Part shown: piece by piece, positions 6,065 to 12,690 of the stretch
Position numbering within the stretch: position 1 is the stretch's first letter
Layout: each line of letters starts with the position of its first letter
Source: Gammaproteobacteria bacterium
GTDB lineage: Bacteria; Pseudomonadota; Gammaproteobacteria; JAABTG01
Assembly (NCBI GenBank): GCA_030066245.1
Contig: JASJBY010000126.1
Coordinates: 1-12,690, forward strand
Reading direction: 5' to 3'
DNA length: 12,690 nt
Program-made: the position numbers and the translations under genes
Notes under the pieces: model-generated
Told to the model about the DNA's origin: nothing
Database searches by the model: none
The model's input: only the letters and a program-made list of their open reading frames with translations

Positions 6065-6604
6065 TCACAGCAGATAGCCTTGCGACTCTGAGATCAAAAC
6101 GGTGAATGCAACGAGCAGTCCTGCAAAGAAGACCATGTAGGCCAGGCGCAGATAACGGTATTTACGCTGCAGCACCAGGCCATGGCGATACAGGTCCCGG
6201 ACGATCGACTGGTAGAGAAGCCGGTCTTCGCTCATGACTTCATGCATCAGTTGCTGGTAGTCATGCTCCGTCAGGCGATGAATCTGCGTGAAGAACAGGG
6301 GATTGTATCCCTCGGAGAAGCGGGTGCCTGAGGTGGCCCGCGGCATGCGGGGAATAATGCCCAGCAGGGCTATGCCGCAGGCCGGCAGCGTGAGGGCCGC
6401 CAGCGCGGTCAGTGTCCACGTGTACTCGCTCGAGCCGAAAGAGCCCAGCACCAGCGGTACCATGATGATGGTGGAGCCGACGAGAATATTCGCCTTCTGA
6501 TCTGCTGCTATTGATAGCTGGGTAAAATTCTGCTGGGCCGTTCGCAGCATATAGTCAACAGCACTGCGGCCCTCGACCTCAGGAATCCCCCCTTTGTCCT
6601 CCAT
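6065..6604 (-). CDS. Pycsar-effector-family membrane protein (PycTM/DUF5706-like)
   Basis: Encodes 179 aa from an ATG with GGGAG 6 bp upstream. The order of motifs matches the PycTM (formerly DUF5706) family: a cytosolic N-terminus, ADQKANIL at 34-41 just before transmembrane helix 1 (about 39-56), helix 2 (about 63-84), a cytosolic middle with NPLFF at 101-105 and an amphipathic helix (EHDYQQLMHEVMSED), then RKYRYLRLAY leading into helix 3 (about 153-172). In Pycsar, such proteins act at the inner membrane and impair it when they sense cCMP or cUMP made by a neighbouring cyclase. No cyclase, sensor domain or HD domain is present here, so this is a stand-alone family member whose trigger is unknown. 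The neighbours are host-like genes, and the composition fits the host. Confidence 0.78.
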   Translation of the reverse strand: MEDKGGIPEVEGRSAVDYMLRTAQQNFTQLSIAADQKANILVGSTIIMVPLVLGSFGSSEYTWTLTALAALTLPACGIALLGIIPRMPRATSGTRFSEGYNPLFFTQIHRLTEHDYQQLMHEVMSEDRLLYQSIVRDLYRHGLVLQRKYRYLRLAYMVFFAGLLVAFTVLISESQGYLL

Positions 6605-6691
6605 CGCTCGCTCCCGGCTTTCTTGTTCTTGGCCTGTTGTCCCCCTCTGCTGCGACAGGGGATGGATGGTCAGCTGCGCTTACACGTTCCG

Positions 6692-6718
6692 ATTATGTCA
6701 GGCCATGTGCAGGTGGCC
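6692..6718 (-). promoter_or_regulatory. Possible -10 box and inverted repeat upstream of the PycTM-like gene
   Basis: On the minus strand CATAAT (6692-6697) resembles a -10 box. It lies next to an 18-bp inverted repeat, GGCCA...TGGCC with a central TGCA, at 6701-6718. No good -35 box is present, which would fit an activated promoter, but the evidence is thin. The rest of the 269-bp gap (6605-6873) shows nothing I can name. Confidence 0.22.
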
Positions 6719-6873
6719 CGAAGATAAACCTCGCGACAAGGGACTAGATTAGCGCAGGCGGGGCGGCTAGAGGAAGCCTGCGGGAACGCGGCTGGGGACT
6801 CATACCTAGCGCAATGGCAAACGTGCAAGCTGACACCGCAACCGCTGCGCTCCGCGTTTCGAGGCGCGGGCTT

Positions 6874-7110
6874 TCAGACAGCTTCGACGGGAGCTTCCGA
6901 CTCGCCATTGAGGTAGTCGGCGCACTGCAGAGCAGCTTCAGCCTCAAGCCAGCCTGCCCGCCAGGCGGCGTAAGCCGTTGGGCATCGGACGGGGTCGTGG
7001 GCGTTTGCCGAGATCGGTTGCCCGGTCATGAAGGCCTCGAAACCGCCCATAAGTGCCTCTCTGGCAGCCTCCATGTAGGGCAGATCACGTGCAGAGAAGC
7101 GTCTCCCCAT
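6874..7110 (-). CDS. RMF/CrpP-like small protein (ribosome modulation factor family)
   Basis: Encodes 78 aa from an ATG preceded by GGAGGA (7115-7120) at a spacing of 4 bp. The core matches the RMF family: a glycine-rich first helix (GGFEAFMTGQP, residues 22-32), then D39-P40, C43-P44, and W50-R-A-G-W54-L-E-A, equivalent to the WxxGWREA ending of RMF. Escherichia coli RMF is 55 aa; this one has a 14-residue N-terminal and a roughly 17-residue C-terminal extension. RMF binds 70S ribosomes and drives 100S dimer formation in stationary phase, so a role in ribosome hibernation or stress is plausible. The CrpP branch of the same family was reported as a quinolone-modifying enzyme, a claim that should not be carried over. 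The gene lies 104 bp after the channel gene. Confidence 0.72.
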   Translation of the reverse strand: MGRRFSARDLPYMEAAREALMGGFEAFMTGQPISANAHDPVRCPTAYAAWRAGWLEAEAALQCADYLNGESEAPVEAV

Positions 7111-7154
7111 CCGGTCCTCCGAGAACTGATTGCAGTGTGCTTGTGCGTCCTCAG

Positions 7155-7160
7155 ATTATC
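7155..7160 (-). promoter_or_regulatory. Possible -10 box of the RMF-like gene
   Basis: GATAAT on the minus strand lies 44 bp before the ATG and differs from the consensus at one base. No recognisable -35 box is found at 17-18 bp. If real, the small gene can be expressed independently of the channel gene, which is what one expects for a stationary-phase factor. Confidence 0.25.
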
Positions 7161-7214
7161 GGCGTCACCGCGACGGCCTTGAGAAATGAGCAGAGAACAT
7201 CCCGTGCCCGGCGC

Positions 7215-10200
7215 CTACGACTTGCCTTCGGCCGCTGCAGTTACCGCTGCCACGCTGTCCACGGCAGGGGCGGTCTTGTCGGTACGCGCCTTGCGGCCCT
7301 GCGTGTCCTCTGCCTCTCGGATACGGACTTCCAGCGGTTGACTGGTGTCCAGGTGGATGTCCCGCTGCGGGAAGGCGATGACGATGCCCGCCTGGTTGAA
7401 CTTTTCGTTTATGGCGGTGTGCAGCTCCGTGATGGTCAGCAAACGGAACTCGAGGGAATCGAGATAGCATCGCAGTATCAGGTTTAGAGCGTTGTCCCCG
7501 AAGCCTTCAAAAGTAATGAGAGGGGCGGGATCCACGAGGATGCGCGGGTGCTCCTTGGCCACGTCGGAGATGATCTGCAGTGCCTTCTGAACATCCGACC
7601 CGTAGGCAACGCCAACGGGGATAACGATACGGTTCACCTGGTCGGACAGGGTCCAGTTGAGCAAGCGGCCGGTGATGAACTCCTTGTTGGGCACGAGCAA
7701 CTCCTGCTTGTCCCAGTTGCGGATAGTGGTGGCCCGGATCTGAATACGTGAGACGACACCGGTGGTGTCGCCGACGGTGACGATGTCTCCGACCCGGATC
7801 GGGCGCTCGAACAGTAGAATCAGGCCGCTGATGAAATTCGCCACGATCTCCTGCAGGCCGAATCCGAGGCCGACGCTGAGGGCGGCTACCAGCCACTGTA
7901 TCGACGACCAGCTGGCCCCGATGGTGTTGAAGGCAAGGATGACGCCGACGGCCACGATGAGGTATTGGGCCAGAGTTGTGATTGCGTAACGGGTTCCCGC
8001 TGTGAGAGCGAGCCGTTGCAGGAAAGCAATCTCCATCACGCCGGGCAGGTTCTTGGACGCCACCACGGTGAGCAGCGCGATGAGCAAAGCCAGCGTAAGG
8101 TCCGCGAGGGTGACCGGTGCGAGCTTGTCCACACCCTCGACCGTGACGGTCTGCTGCCAGAGCGAGACCTGGTCCAGGATCCCGAGGGCGGGCAGCACAT
8201 CCGCCCAGATAAGCCACAAGCCTACGGCTGCGGAAAGGGCAATGGCGACATCCAGGAGCTTGCGGGTCTGAACGTCGACAGCCTCCAGGTCCAGCGCCTC
8301 TTCCTCCACAACTTCGGGCAGGGGCTGGCCGCCCGACTCACCGGTATCCCCGGCGGTGCGGGCAGCCCGCTCGGCCGCGCGCTTCTCCCGCAGTTGTTGC
8401 AGAGCGAGCTTGCGTCGGACGAGCGTGAGCCAGCGGATGACCAGGTCGTGCAGAATTACCAGACCAAGTACCAGCCAAAGAGTGTTCACGACCTGTTGCG
8501 CCAGTTGAGCGGCGGTATGGAAATAGCCCATGACATCGAGAACAATCAGAGCCAGCAGTGCTCCCAGCACCAAGCCGTACCAGACATAACGCAGCCGCGA
8601 AAGCCAGCCCTTCGGATGCCTGTGGAGGTGGCCGGCCAGTACCCCGGAGCGCGGATTGAGCACCCGCCAGAAGAAAAGGAACAGCAGGAGCATGACCACG
8701 GCGAAGCCCAGCCGGCTGAGGCTGTCTCTGTAGGTCGCTTCGCCGGAGACGCCCGCCAGCGCCGTAAGGAATACCACGGGCAGAGCGGCGAAAATGAAGA
8801 GTTGAAGATTTCGCCGCAGCTGCTTGACTACCGATTCACTCCAGCCGAAATGTCTTTCAGCCACCCCGCCGGCGATGCAGAAGCGGTGAAACGTCAGAAG
8901 ATTGAGCAGCGCGGGGGCGGTGACCAGGAGCGCCGTTCCCACGTGACGTGCGAAATCGGCTGCGTCGGCGGCCACCTGCAAACGCCACCCCAGAAAGGCG
9001 AGCAGGGCCGGCCAGCCGACGGCAAGCAGCAGGGTGAGGCCAAGGGCTTGGAAGGTCAGGCCGATGCTGTCCTTCGAGAGCTTACCGACATTTTCGCCCA
9101 AGCCGACTATCCTGTTGCACAGACGGCGGGTATTCCACAGCAGCACGGCGATGACGAGCAGGCCTGTTACGACGGTGAGGGGGGCACCGAACAGGTCGGA
9201 AACCAGGGCGTCCCCAACGTCGAGCCAGTTCGTTGGCGAGAGCAGCCAGCCTGTCGCCGATACCAGCTTGCCGAGAGTATTCAGGCTTACCGGCGAGGCG
9301 CTCGGCAGCCACAGCAGGTGCTCGTCCAGGAAGTCCCGGTATCGGCCCGCTATATCGAGCAGCTGTTCTTCGGCATAGTCCAGATCAGCCAGCGCCTTGA
9401 GCTGAGTGCCGTAGGTGTTGGTCGCCTTGCCAAGCAGGCCCTTGCGGTCCCTCAGTCCCTCCTTGAGCTCCTGTTTGATCGTCGCCTGCACCTCGGGGCT
9501 GACTGGCACGTCCGGGTGTTCGGCTAGCAATATCTCCGCAGCGGCGTCCAGGTCTCTCAGCTCCCGGTTTTCCTCTTCGGCACGCACTTCGCTCAGGCCG
9601 ATCTCGGAGATCTTGGTCTTGCGCGCCGCCATGTCCTTGCGGTACTGGTCCAGGTCCGGCAGTTTTCGCCGCTGCTCCAGCAATATCCTTCCGAGCGTCT
9701 CGCTGAGACCGGCGATCTGAAGCCGTTGCTGCGCCGTCTGGAAGTCCTGTTGGATCTCCTTGGCCTTGGCGGCCACGGCCTCTCTTCGTTTCGTCACCCG
9801 CTCCAGGTCGCCTGTCAGCGCGGCAAGCTCGCGGGTGAGCGCCGCGTTGCGTTCGGCAAGCTGCCGGAGCGCCGGGTGCTTTCCTGCAGCTGCCCGTTCG
9901 GCCACGGCCGCTTCTTCCTGGGCCTTCTCCGCTTCGTCCAGCCGGCGTTGATTTACCAGCTCTTCGAGCAGCTTCACTAGCTCGCGCACGTAGGTAACCG
10001 ACTGAGCGGTGACCTCTCGCTGCGCTTTCAGCAGGTCGACCCTCGCGCCCTGGCTGAGGAGCTCCTGATCCAGAGCATGAATCTCTGCGCGGCTGGCCCG
10101 GCTACGAAGCTCGAGAACCAGGCGCCGGGCCTCCGTCACGCTCTTTGCCTCTTCGGGGGGTGGTGTGGCTTTCAGCGCTTTCTCGGTCTCCACCTGACCC

Positions 10201-10739
10201 TGTTTCAGCTCCGTGAGCCGGTCGCGCACCTGGTCGGGGCGGGTCCTCTCGTCCCCGAGAGACTTCTCGACTTCGGCGAGCTTGGTTTCCACCGCGGCCA
10301 GGTTGGCCTTCTCCTTGACCAGGCGCTGCTCCAGGTCCCCGAGGGATGTTCGGTTCGTGATCTTCAGCGCTTCTGGCGTAACAGGCTTTGCCTCCGCCTG
10401 TTCCAGCTTCTTGCGCAGGGCCGCCGTCTCTTCGGGAGCCGTTTTTCTCGCTTCTTCGAACGCCTTTGCCGAGGACTCGTTAGAACGGACGCGCTCCAGC
10501 TGCCGGAGCGCCTGACGGTAGAGCTCCACCAGCTTGCCTTTCACGGCCTCGTCCAAATCCTGTGCCGCCTCAATCTCTTCAATCTTCGCATTCAGCTCGT
10601 CGGCGGAGACGACTTTCTCGGCGGGCACGCCGGGGACGGCGGGAGCGGCCAGCGCCGGTGCCACGCCGCCAACGGAATAGAAGCCGAGCAAAACAAGGCT
10701 CAGGAGCGCTTTTGAGAATTGCTGCTTGAATGTGCTCAT
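7215..10739 (-). CDS. mscK: Large MscK-like mechanosensitive channel
   Basis: Encodes 1174 aa from the ATG at 10739, chosen because it starts a clear signal peptide (KQQFSKALLSLVLLGFYSV..., cleavage near ALA-A at 31-32). The frame is open to an ATG at 10898, but that would bury the signal. Residues about 45-500 are a Glu/Lys/Ala-rich periplasmic coiled-coil domain (MscS_porin-like). From about 520 on, many hydrophobic helices follow, interrupted near 780-830 by a charged cytosolic loop (EEEALDLEAVDVQTRKLLD). The MscS pore domain sits at about 890-1120, with the TM3 segment GLGFGLQE at 957-964 and the sequence ISGLILLFERPIRVGD. E. coli MscK (KefA) is 1120 aa, so the length fits. It resides in the inner membrane and opens under hypo-osmotic stress to release ions. 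The last ~45 residues are low complexity. The gene precedes the RMF-like gene by 104 bp. Confidence 0.92.
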   Translation of the reverse strand: MSTFKQQFSKALLSLVLLGFYSVGGVAPALAAPAVPGVPAEKVVSADELNAKIEEIEAAQDLDEAVKGKLVELYRQALRQLERVRSNESSAKAFEEARKTAPEETAALRKKLEQAEAKPVTPEALKITNRTSLGDLEQRLVKEKANLAAVETKLAEVEKSLGDERTRPDQVRDRLTELKQGQVETEKALKATPPPEEAKSVTEARRLVLELRSRASRAEIHALDQELLSQGARVDLLKAQREVTAQSVTYVRELVKLLEELVNQRRLDEAEKAQEEAAVAERAAAGKHPALRQLAERNAALTRELAALTGDLERVTKRREAVAAKAKEIQQDFQTAQQRLQIAGLSETLGRILLEQRRKLPDLDQYRKDMAARKTKISEIGLSEVRAEEENRELRDLDAAAEILLAEHPDVPVSPEVQATIKQELKEGLRDRKGLLGKATNTYGTQLKALADLDYAEEQLLDIAGRYRDFLDEHLLWLPSASPVSLNTLGKLVSATGWLLSPTNWLDVGDALVSDLFGAPLTVVTGLLVIAVLLWNTRRLCNRIVGLGENVGKLSKDSIGLTFQALGLTLLLAVGWPALLAFLGWRLQVAADAADFARHVGTALLVTAPALLNLLTFHRFCIAGGVAERHFGWSESVVKQLRRNLQLFIFAALPVVFLTALAGVSGEATYRDSLSRLGFAVVMLLLFLFFWRVLNPRSGVLAGHLHRHPKGWLSRLRYVWYGLVLGALLALIVLDVMGYFHTAAQLAQQVVNTLWLVLGLVILHDLVIRWLTLVRRKLALQQLREKRAAERAARTAGDTGESGGQPLPEVVEEEALDLEAVDVQTRKLLDVAIALSAAVGLWLIWADVLPALGILDQVSLWQQTVTVEGVDKLAPVTLADLTLALLIALLTVVASKNLPGVMEIAFLQRLALTAGTRYAITTLAQYLIVAVGVILAFNTIGASWSSIQWLVAALSVGLGFGLQEIVANFISGLILLFERPIRVGDIVTVGDTTGVVSRIQIRATTIRNWDKQELLVPNKEFITGRLLNWTLSDQVNRIVIPVGVAYGSDVQKALQIISDVAKEHPRILVDPAPLITFEGFGDNALNLILRCYLDSLEFRLLTITELHTAINEKFNQAGIVIAFPQRDIHLDTSQPLEVRIREAEDTQGRKARTDKTAPAVDSVAAVTAAAEGKS

Positions 10740-11177
10740 GATGTGTTCGTCTCGGGGGCCACCGACTCCGTAAAGTTGCGCTCTAGAACTGCCGCGTGCA
10801 ACCCGGACAATGTACCGGAGTCGCCGTCTGCCGTTCCAGGCGGTATTTTCCGGATATCTGTGCACGGGGAGACGTCGGAGGCGTCCGGGCTTCGCCATAG
10901 CCGCTCCGCGGCACGGTCGGCGTCGCAGGGCGTGGGAAGTAGCCTGGCTGAACGCCCTGGCCGTTGTGCGATGGGCTTGAACATAGCCACGGAAAAGGCA
11001 AACGAGCCGGGTGTTGAGTCACCCTGGCAGCATCAGCATGTCGGTGTACGGGCGGGTGGCCCGTAAGCCTCAGAAGGCCGGTGCGCCCCGTGAGCCGTCT
11101 GCCCGGAGCGACACGCAACCGCACGCGGCATGCGAGCCGGACTGGCCCGGCGCGGCTTCAAACGGGTTGTTGGCCGG
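10740..11177. other. 438-bp intergenic region before the channel gene
   Basis: This region separates the stop of the DUF6789-like gene from the start of the channel gene. Open frames on both strands are Arg/Pro/Ser-rich shadows. An 8-bp inverted repeat (CGACTCCG at 10763-10770, CGGAGTCG at 10816-10823) lies in the channel leader, and a 7-bp GC hairpin with a 5-base loop lies at 11047-11065, but no U-tract follows it on either strand. The channel promoter must be here, although I find no good -35/-10 pair. The ribosome-binding site of the channel gene is weak (GAG about 12 bp upstream). Confidence 0.45.
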
Positions 11178-11636
11178 TCACTGGAGGGCGGGACCGGCGG
11201 CCAGCCGCTGGAAAACCGTGCCCAGCACGGCTCCGTAAATCAAATGCAGCAGCAGCGTAATCAGGGGCTGCAGGGGGCTGAGGGCCATGTCGAAGTAGCC
11301 GGCGCCGGCCAGTGGCACGATCATGAGCATGATGAGCAGGGCCGCGCCGAAGCCAAAGGAGACCCCTTTCTGCCACATTCGCTTGCCGGGCAGAATGGGT
11401 GCCATCAGCGCGAACAAGGGTCCCCACCAGAGCGTGCCGATGATGAAGTGCCAGAGCCAGCCAGCCAGCGGAACGGGAGCCTCCAGGTCGCTGAACACCG
11501 CACGGGCGACGCCATCGAGCATGACTACGGGGTCCAGCTGCGGCAGCCAGGCTTTGGTGAGCATCAAGAAGGACAAGACGACGGTAGCCGTCAGGCCGGC
11601 AGCCATGCCCGCGAGAATAACCTTGATTGTGCCCAT
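11178..11636 (-). CDS. DUF6789-like integral membrane protein
   Basis: Encodes 152 aa with four predicted transmembrane helices at about 5-26, 61-81, 91-112 and 122-145. Recognisable family segments are GWLWHFIIGTLWWGPLFA (59-76), ILPGKRMWQKGVSFGFGAA, VPLAGAGYF (108-115) and HLIYGAVLG (131-139), with histidines at 63 and 131 inside helices. This layout matches DUF6789-type proteins, whose function is not known. It starts 57 bp after the stop of the mgtE-like gene on the same strand, so the two may be co-transcribed, and its ribosome-binding site is weak. The two could share a role in ion handling, but that rests on position only. Confidence 0.75.
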   Translation of the reverse strand: MGTIKVILAGMAAGLTATVVLSFLMLTKAWLPQLDPVVMLDGVARAVFSDLEAPVPLAGWLWHFIIGTLWWGPLFALMAPILPGKRMWQKGVSFGFGAALLIMLMIVPLAGAGYFDMALSPLQPLITLLLHLIYGAVLGTVFQRLAAGPALQ

Positions 11637-11674
11637 CCGCGTGAGCCTACCCGAAAAACCTCCATTCTAGCCCG

Positions 11675-11688
11675 GCACGGTCCCGTGC
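11675..11688 (-). terminator. Short GC hairpin after the mgtE-like gene, doubtful terminator
   Basis: GCACGG and CCGTGC flank two bases directly after the stop codon of the transporter gene. On the minus strand a run of five T residues occurs about 17 bases later, too far for a standard intrinsic terminator. It may only attenuate read-through or stabilise the 3' end. Confidence 0.2.
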
Positions 11689-11693
11689 GCCCG

Positions 11694-12690
11694 TTAAAGC
11701 AGGAACAGCGTGGCCAGTCCCAGAAAGCTCATGAACCCGACGACATCGGTCACCGTCGTCAGCACGACAGCGCCCGACAGGGCGGGATCGATGCCGAGCC
11801 GGTCCAGGATGAGGGGTATTGCCACGCCCGACAGGGCGGCGGCCAGCAGGTTGAGCACCATGGCCGCGGAGATGACCAGGCCAATGCCTACGCTCCCGAA
11901 CCAGACGAAGGCTATGGCACCAACGACGACGGCCCAGAAGACGCCGTTGAGCATACCGACGCCGATCTCCTTGAAGGCAAGCCACCGGGTATTGGCGCTG
12001 CTGATTTGACCCAGTGCCAGACCGCGTATGGCGAGCGTCAGGGTTTGACTGCCGGCTATACCGCCCATGCTGGCTACGATGGGCATCAGCACGGCCAGGG
12101 CCACGATTTTGTCGATGGTGGCCTCGAACAGTCCGATGACCCATGCCGCCAGGAAAGCGGTTATCAGGTTGATTCCCAGCCAGACGGCGCGGCGCTTGGC
12201 GCTGGGCAGCACCGGGGCGAACAGATCTTCCTCCTCCTCCAGGCCGGCCATGTTCAGAATCTGCTGGTCCGCCTGCTCACGGACGATGTCAAGCACGTCA
12301 TCCGCGGTGACCACACCGACGAGCTTGTCGCCGTCGTCGAGGACAGCCACCGAGACCAGGTCACGGCGCTCGAACAGAATGGCCAGATCGGTCTCGGGGG
12401 TGTCCGCCCGCACGCTGTCGGCCTCCGGCAGCATCACTTCGCTTACTGTCATGGCAGGATCGCTGGTGAGCAGGGCCGTGTACGAGAGCTTGCCCAGGTA
12501 GTTATTGTCCCGGTCGATGACCATGAGGCCATCGGTTTGCCGGCGAAGCGACTTGCGTTGGCGCAGATATCGCAGCACCACGTCCAGGCTCACGTCCGGC
12601 CGAATGACAGCCACCTCCGGGTGCATGATGCGTCCCACTGTCCCTTCCGGGTAGGCGAGCACCTCCTCGACGCGCTCGCGCACCTCCAGG
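11694..12690 (-). CDS. mgtE: MgtE-type magnesium transporter, C-terminal part (start outside window)
   Basis: 331 residues are visible; the frame runs open through the right edge (LEVRERVEEVLAYPEGTVGRIM), so the N-terminal domain is missing from view. In order there are two CBS domains (about 17-75 and 80-137 of the visible part), the connecting plug helix (REQADQQILNMAGLEEEEDLF), and five membrane helices. The conserved pore segment reads MPIVASMGGIAGSQTLTLAIRG, with Ile (codon at 12057-12059) where most MgtE proteins have Asn. The last helix carries TTVTDVVGF, whose Asp (codon at 11745-11747) corresponds to the magnesium-binding Asp of the pore. MgtE imports Mg2+ across the inner membrane and is gated by Mg2+ bound to the N and CBS domains. 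A gap of 57 bp leads to the DUF6789-like gene. Confidence 0.92.
   Translation of the reverse strand, partial: LEVRERVEEVLAYPEGTVGRIMHPEVAVIRPDVSLDVVLRYLRQRKSLRRQTDGLMVIDRDNNYLGKLSYTALLTSDPAMTVSEVMLPEADSVRADTPETDLAILFERRDLVSVAVLDDGDKLVGVVTADDVLDIVREQADQQILNMAGLEEEEDLFAPVLPSAKRRAVWLGINLITAFLAAWVIGLFEATIDKIVALAVLMPIVASMGGIAGSQTLTLAIRGLALGQISSANTRWLAFKEIGVGMLNGVFWAVVVGAIAFVWFGSVGIGLVISAAMVLNLLAAALSGVAIPLILDRLGIDPALSGAVVLTTVTDVVGFMSFLGLATLFLL

Noticed and set aside
6751..6782. GCAGGC/GCCTGC inverted repeat downstream of the RMF-like gene as a terminator
   Set aside because: The 6-bp stem has a long loop and no following T-run.
7965..9527. 520-codon open frame on the plus strand opposite the channel gene
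   Set aside because: It is antisense to a well-supported MscK-like gene. Its translation is Gln/Gly/Glu/Arg-rich with no domain, as expected from high-GC codon bias of the true gene.
10740..10898. N-terminal extension of the channel protein to the ATG at 10898
   Set aside because: It would place 53 Arg-rich residues before a clear signal peptide, so the ATG at 10739 is preferred.
1..12690. CRISPR array, tRNA, rRNA or integrase attachment site
   Set aside because: No regularly spaced direct repeats, cloverleaf-like segments or rRNA landmarks were seen on either strand.

Overview
The window looks like a chromosomal stretch of a high-GC gammaproteobacterium. A large MscK-type channel, an MgtE-type magnesium transporter and an RMF-like protein, all rich in G/C-ending codons, support this, but the exact lineage is inference. 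The right-hand part (about 6.0-12.7 kb) is ordinary host chromosome, with every gene on the minus strand. The left-hand part (1-4.6 kb) is accessory DNA, and a 1.5 kb gene-poor stretch joins the two.

Layout. Positions 1-2322 are a complete IS1634-family (IS4 superfamily) insertion sequence with 22-bp terminal inverted repeats and one intact DDE transposase. The IS ends 27 bp after the stop codon of a minus-strand gene for a winged-helix-like protein of unknown function (2350-3099). A 280-bp, strongly AT-rich divergent control region (3100-3379) separates that gene from a tightly coupled plus-strand pair: a small winged-helix protein (3380-3910) and an AbiEii-like nucleotidyltransferase (3907-4602) that overlap as GTGA. 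A 30-bp nearly perfect palindrome sits 8 bp before the first start codon. The pair has the architecture of an AbiE-like (type IV) toxin-antitoxin or abortive-infection module, and it is the most interesting part of the window. The base composition of 2350-4602 is visibly lower in GC than both flanks, which suggests acquisition by transfer.

Positions 4603-6064 hold no gene I can call with confidence. They contain a probable decayed minus-strand reading frame (4798-5307, with an in-frame stop) and two strong potential RNA hairpins.

From the right edge, transcription runs leftward: mgtE (start outside the window), a DUF6789-like membrane protein, a giant MscK-like mechanosensitive channel, an RMF-like ribosome modulation protein, and a stand-alone membrane protein of the Pycsar-effector (PycTM/DUF5706) family. 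Ion homeostasis, osmotic protection and ribosome hibernation fit together loosely as stress functions. The PycTM-like protein has no nucleotide cyclase beside it, so a complete Pycsar system is not visible.
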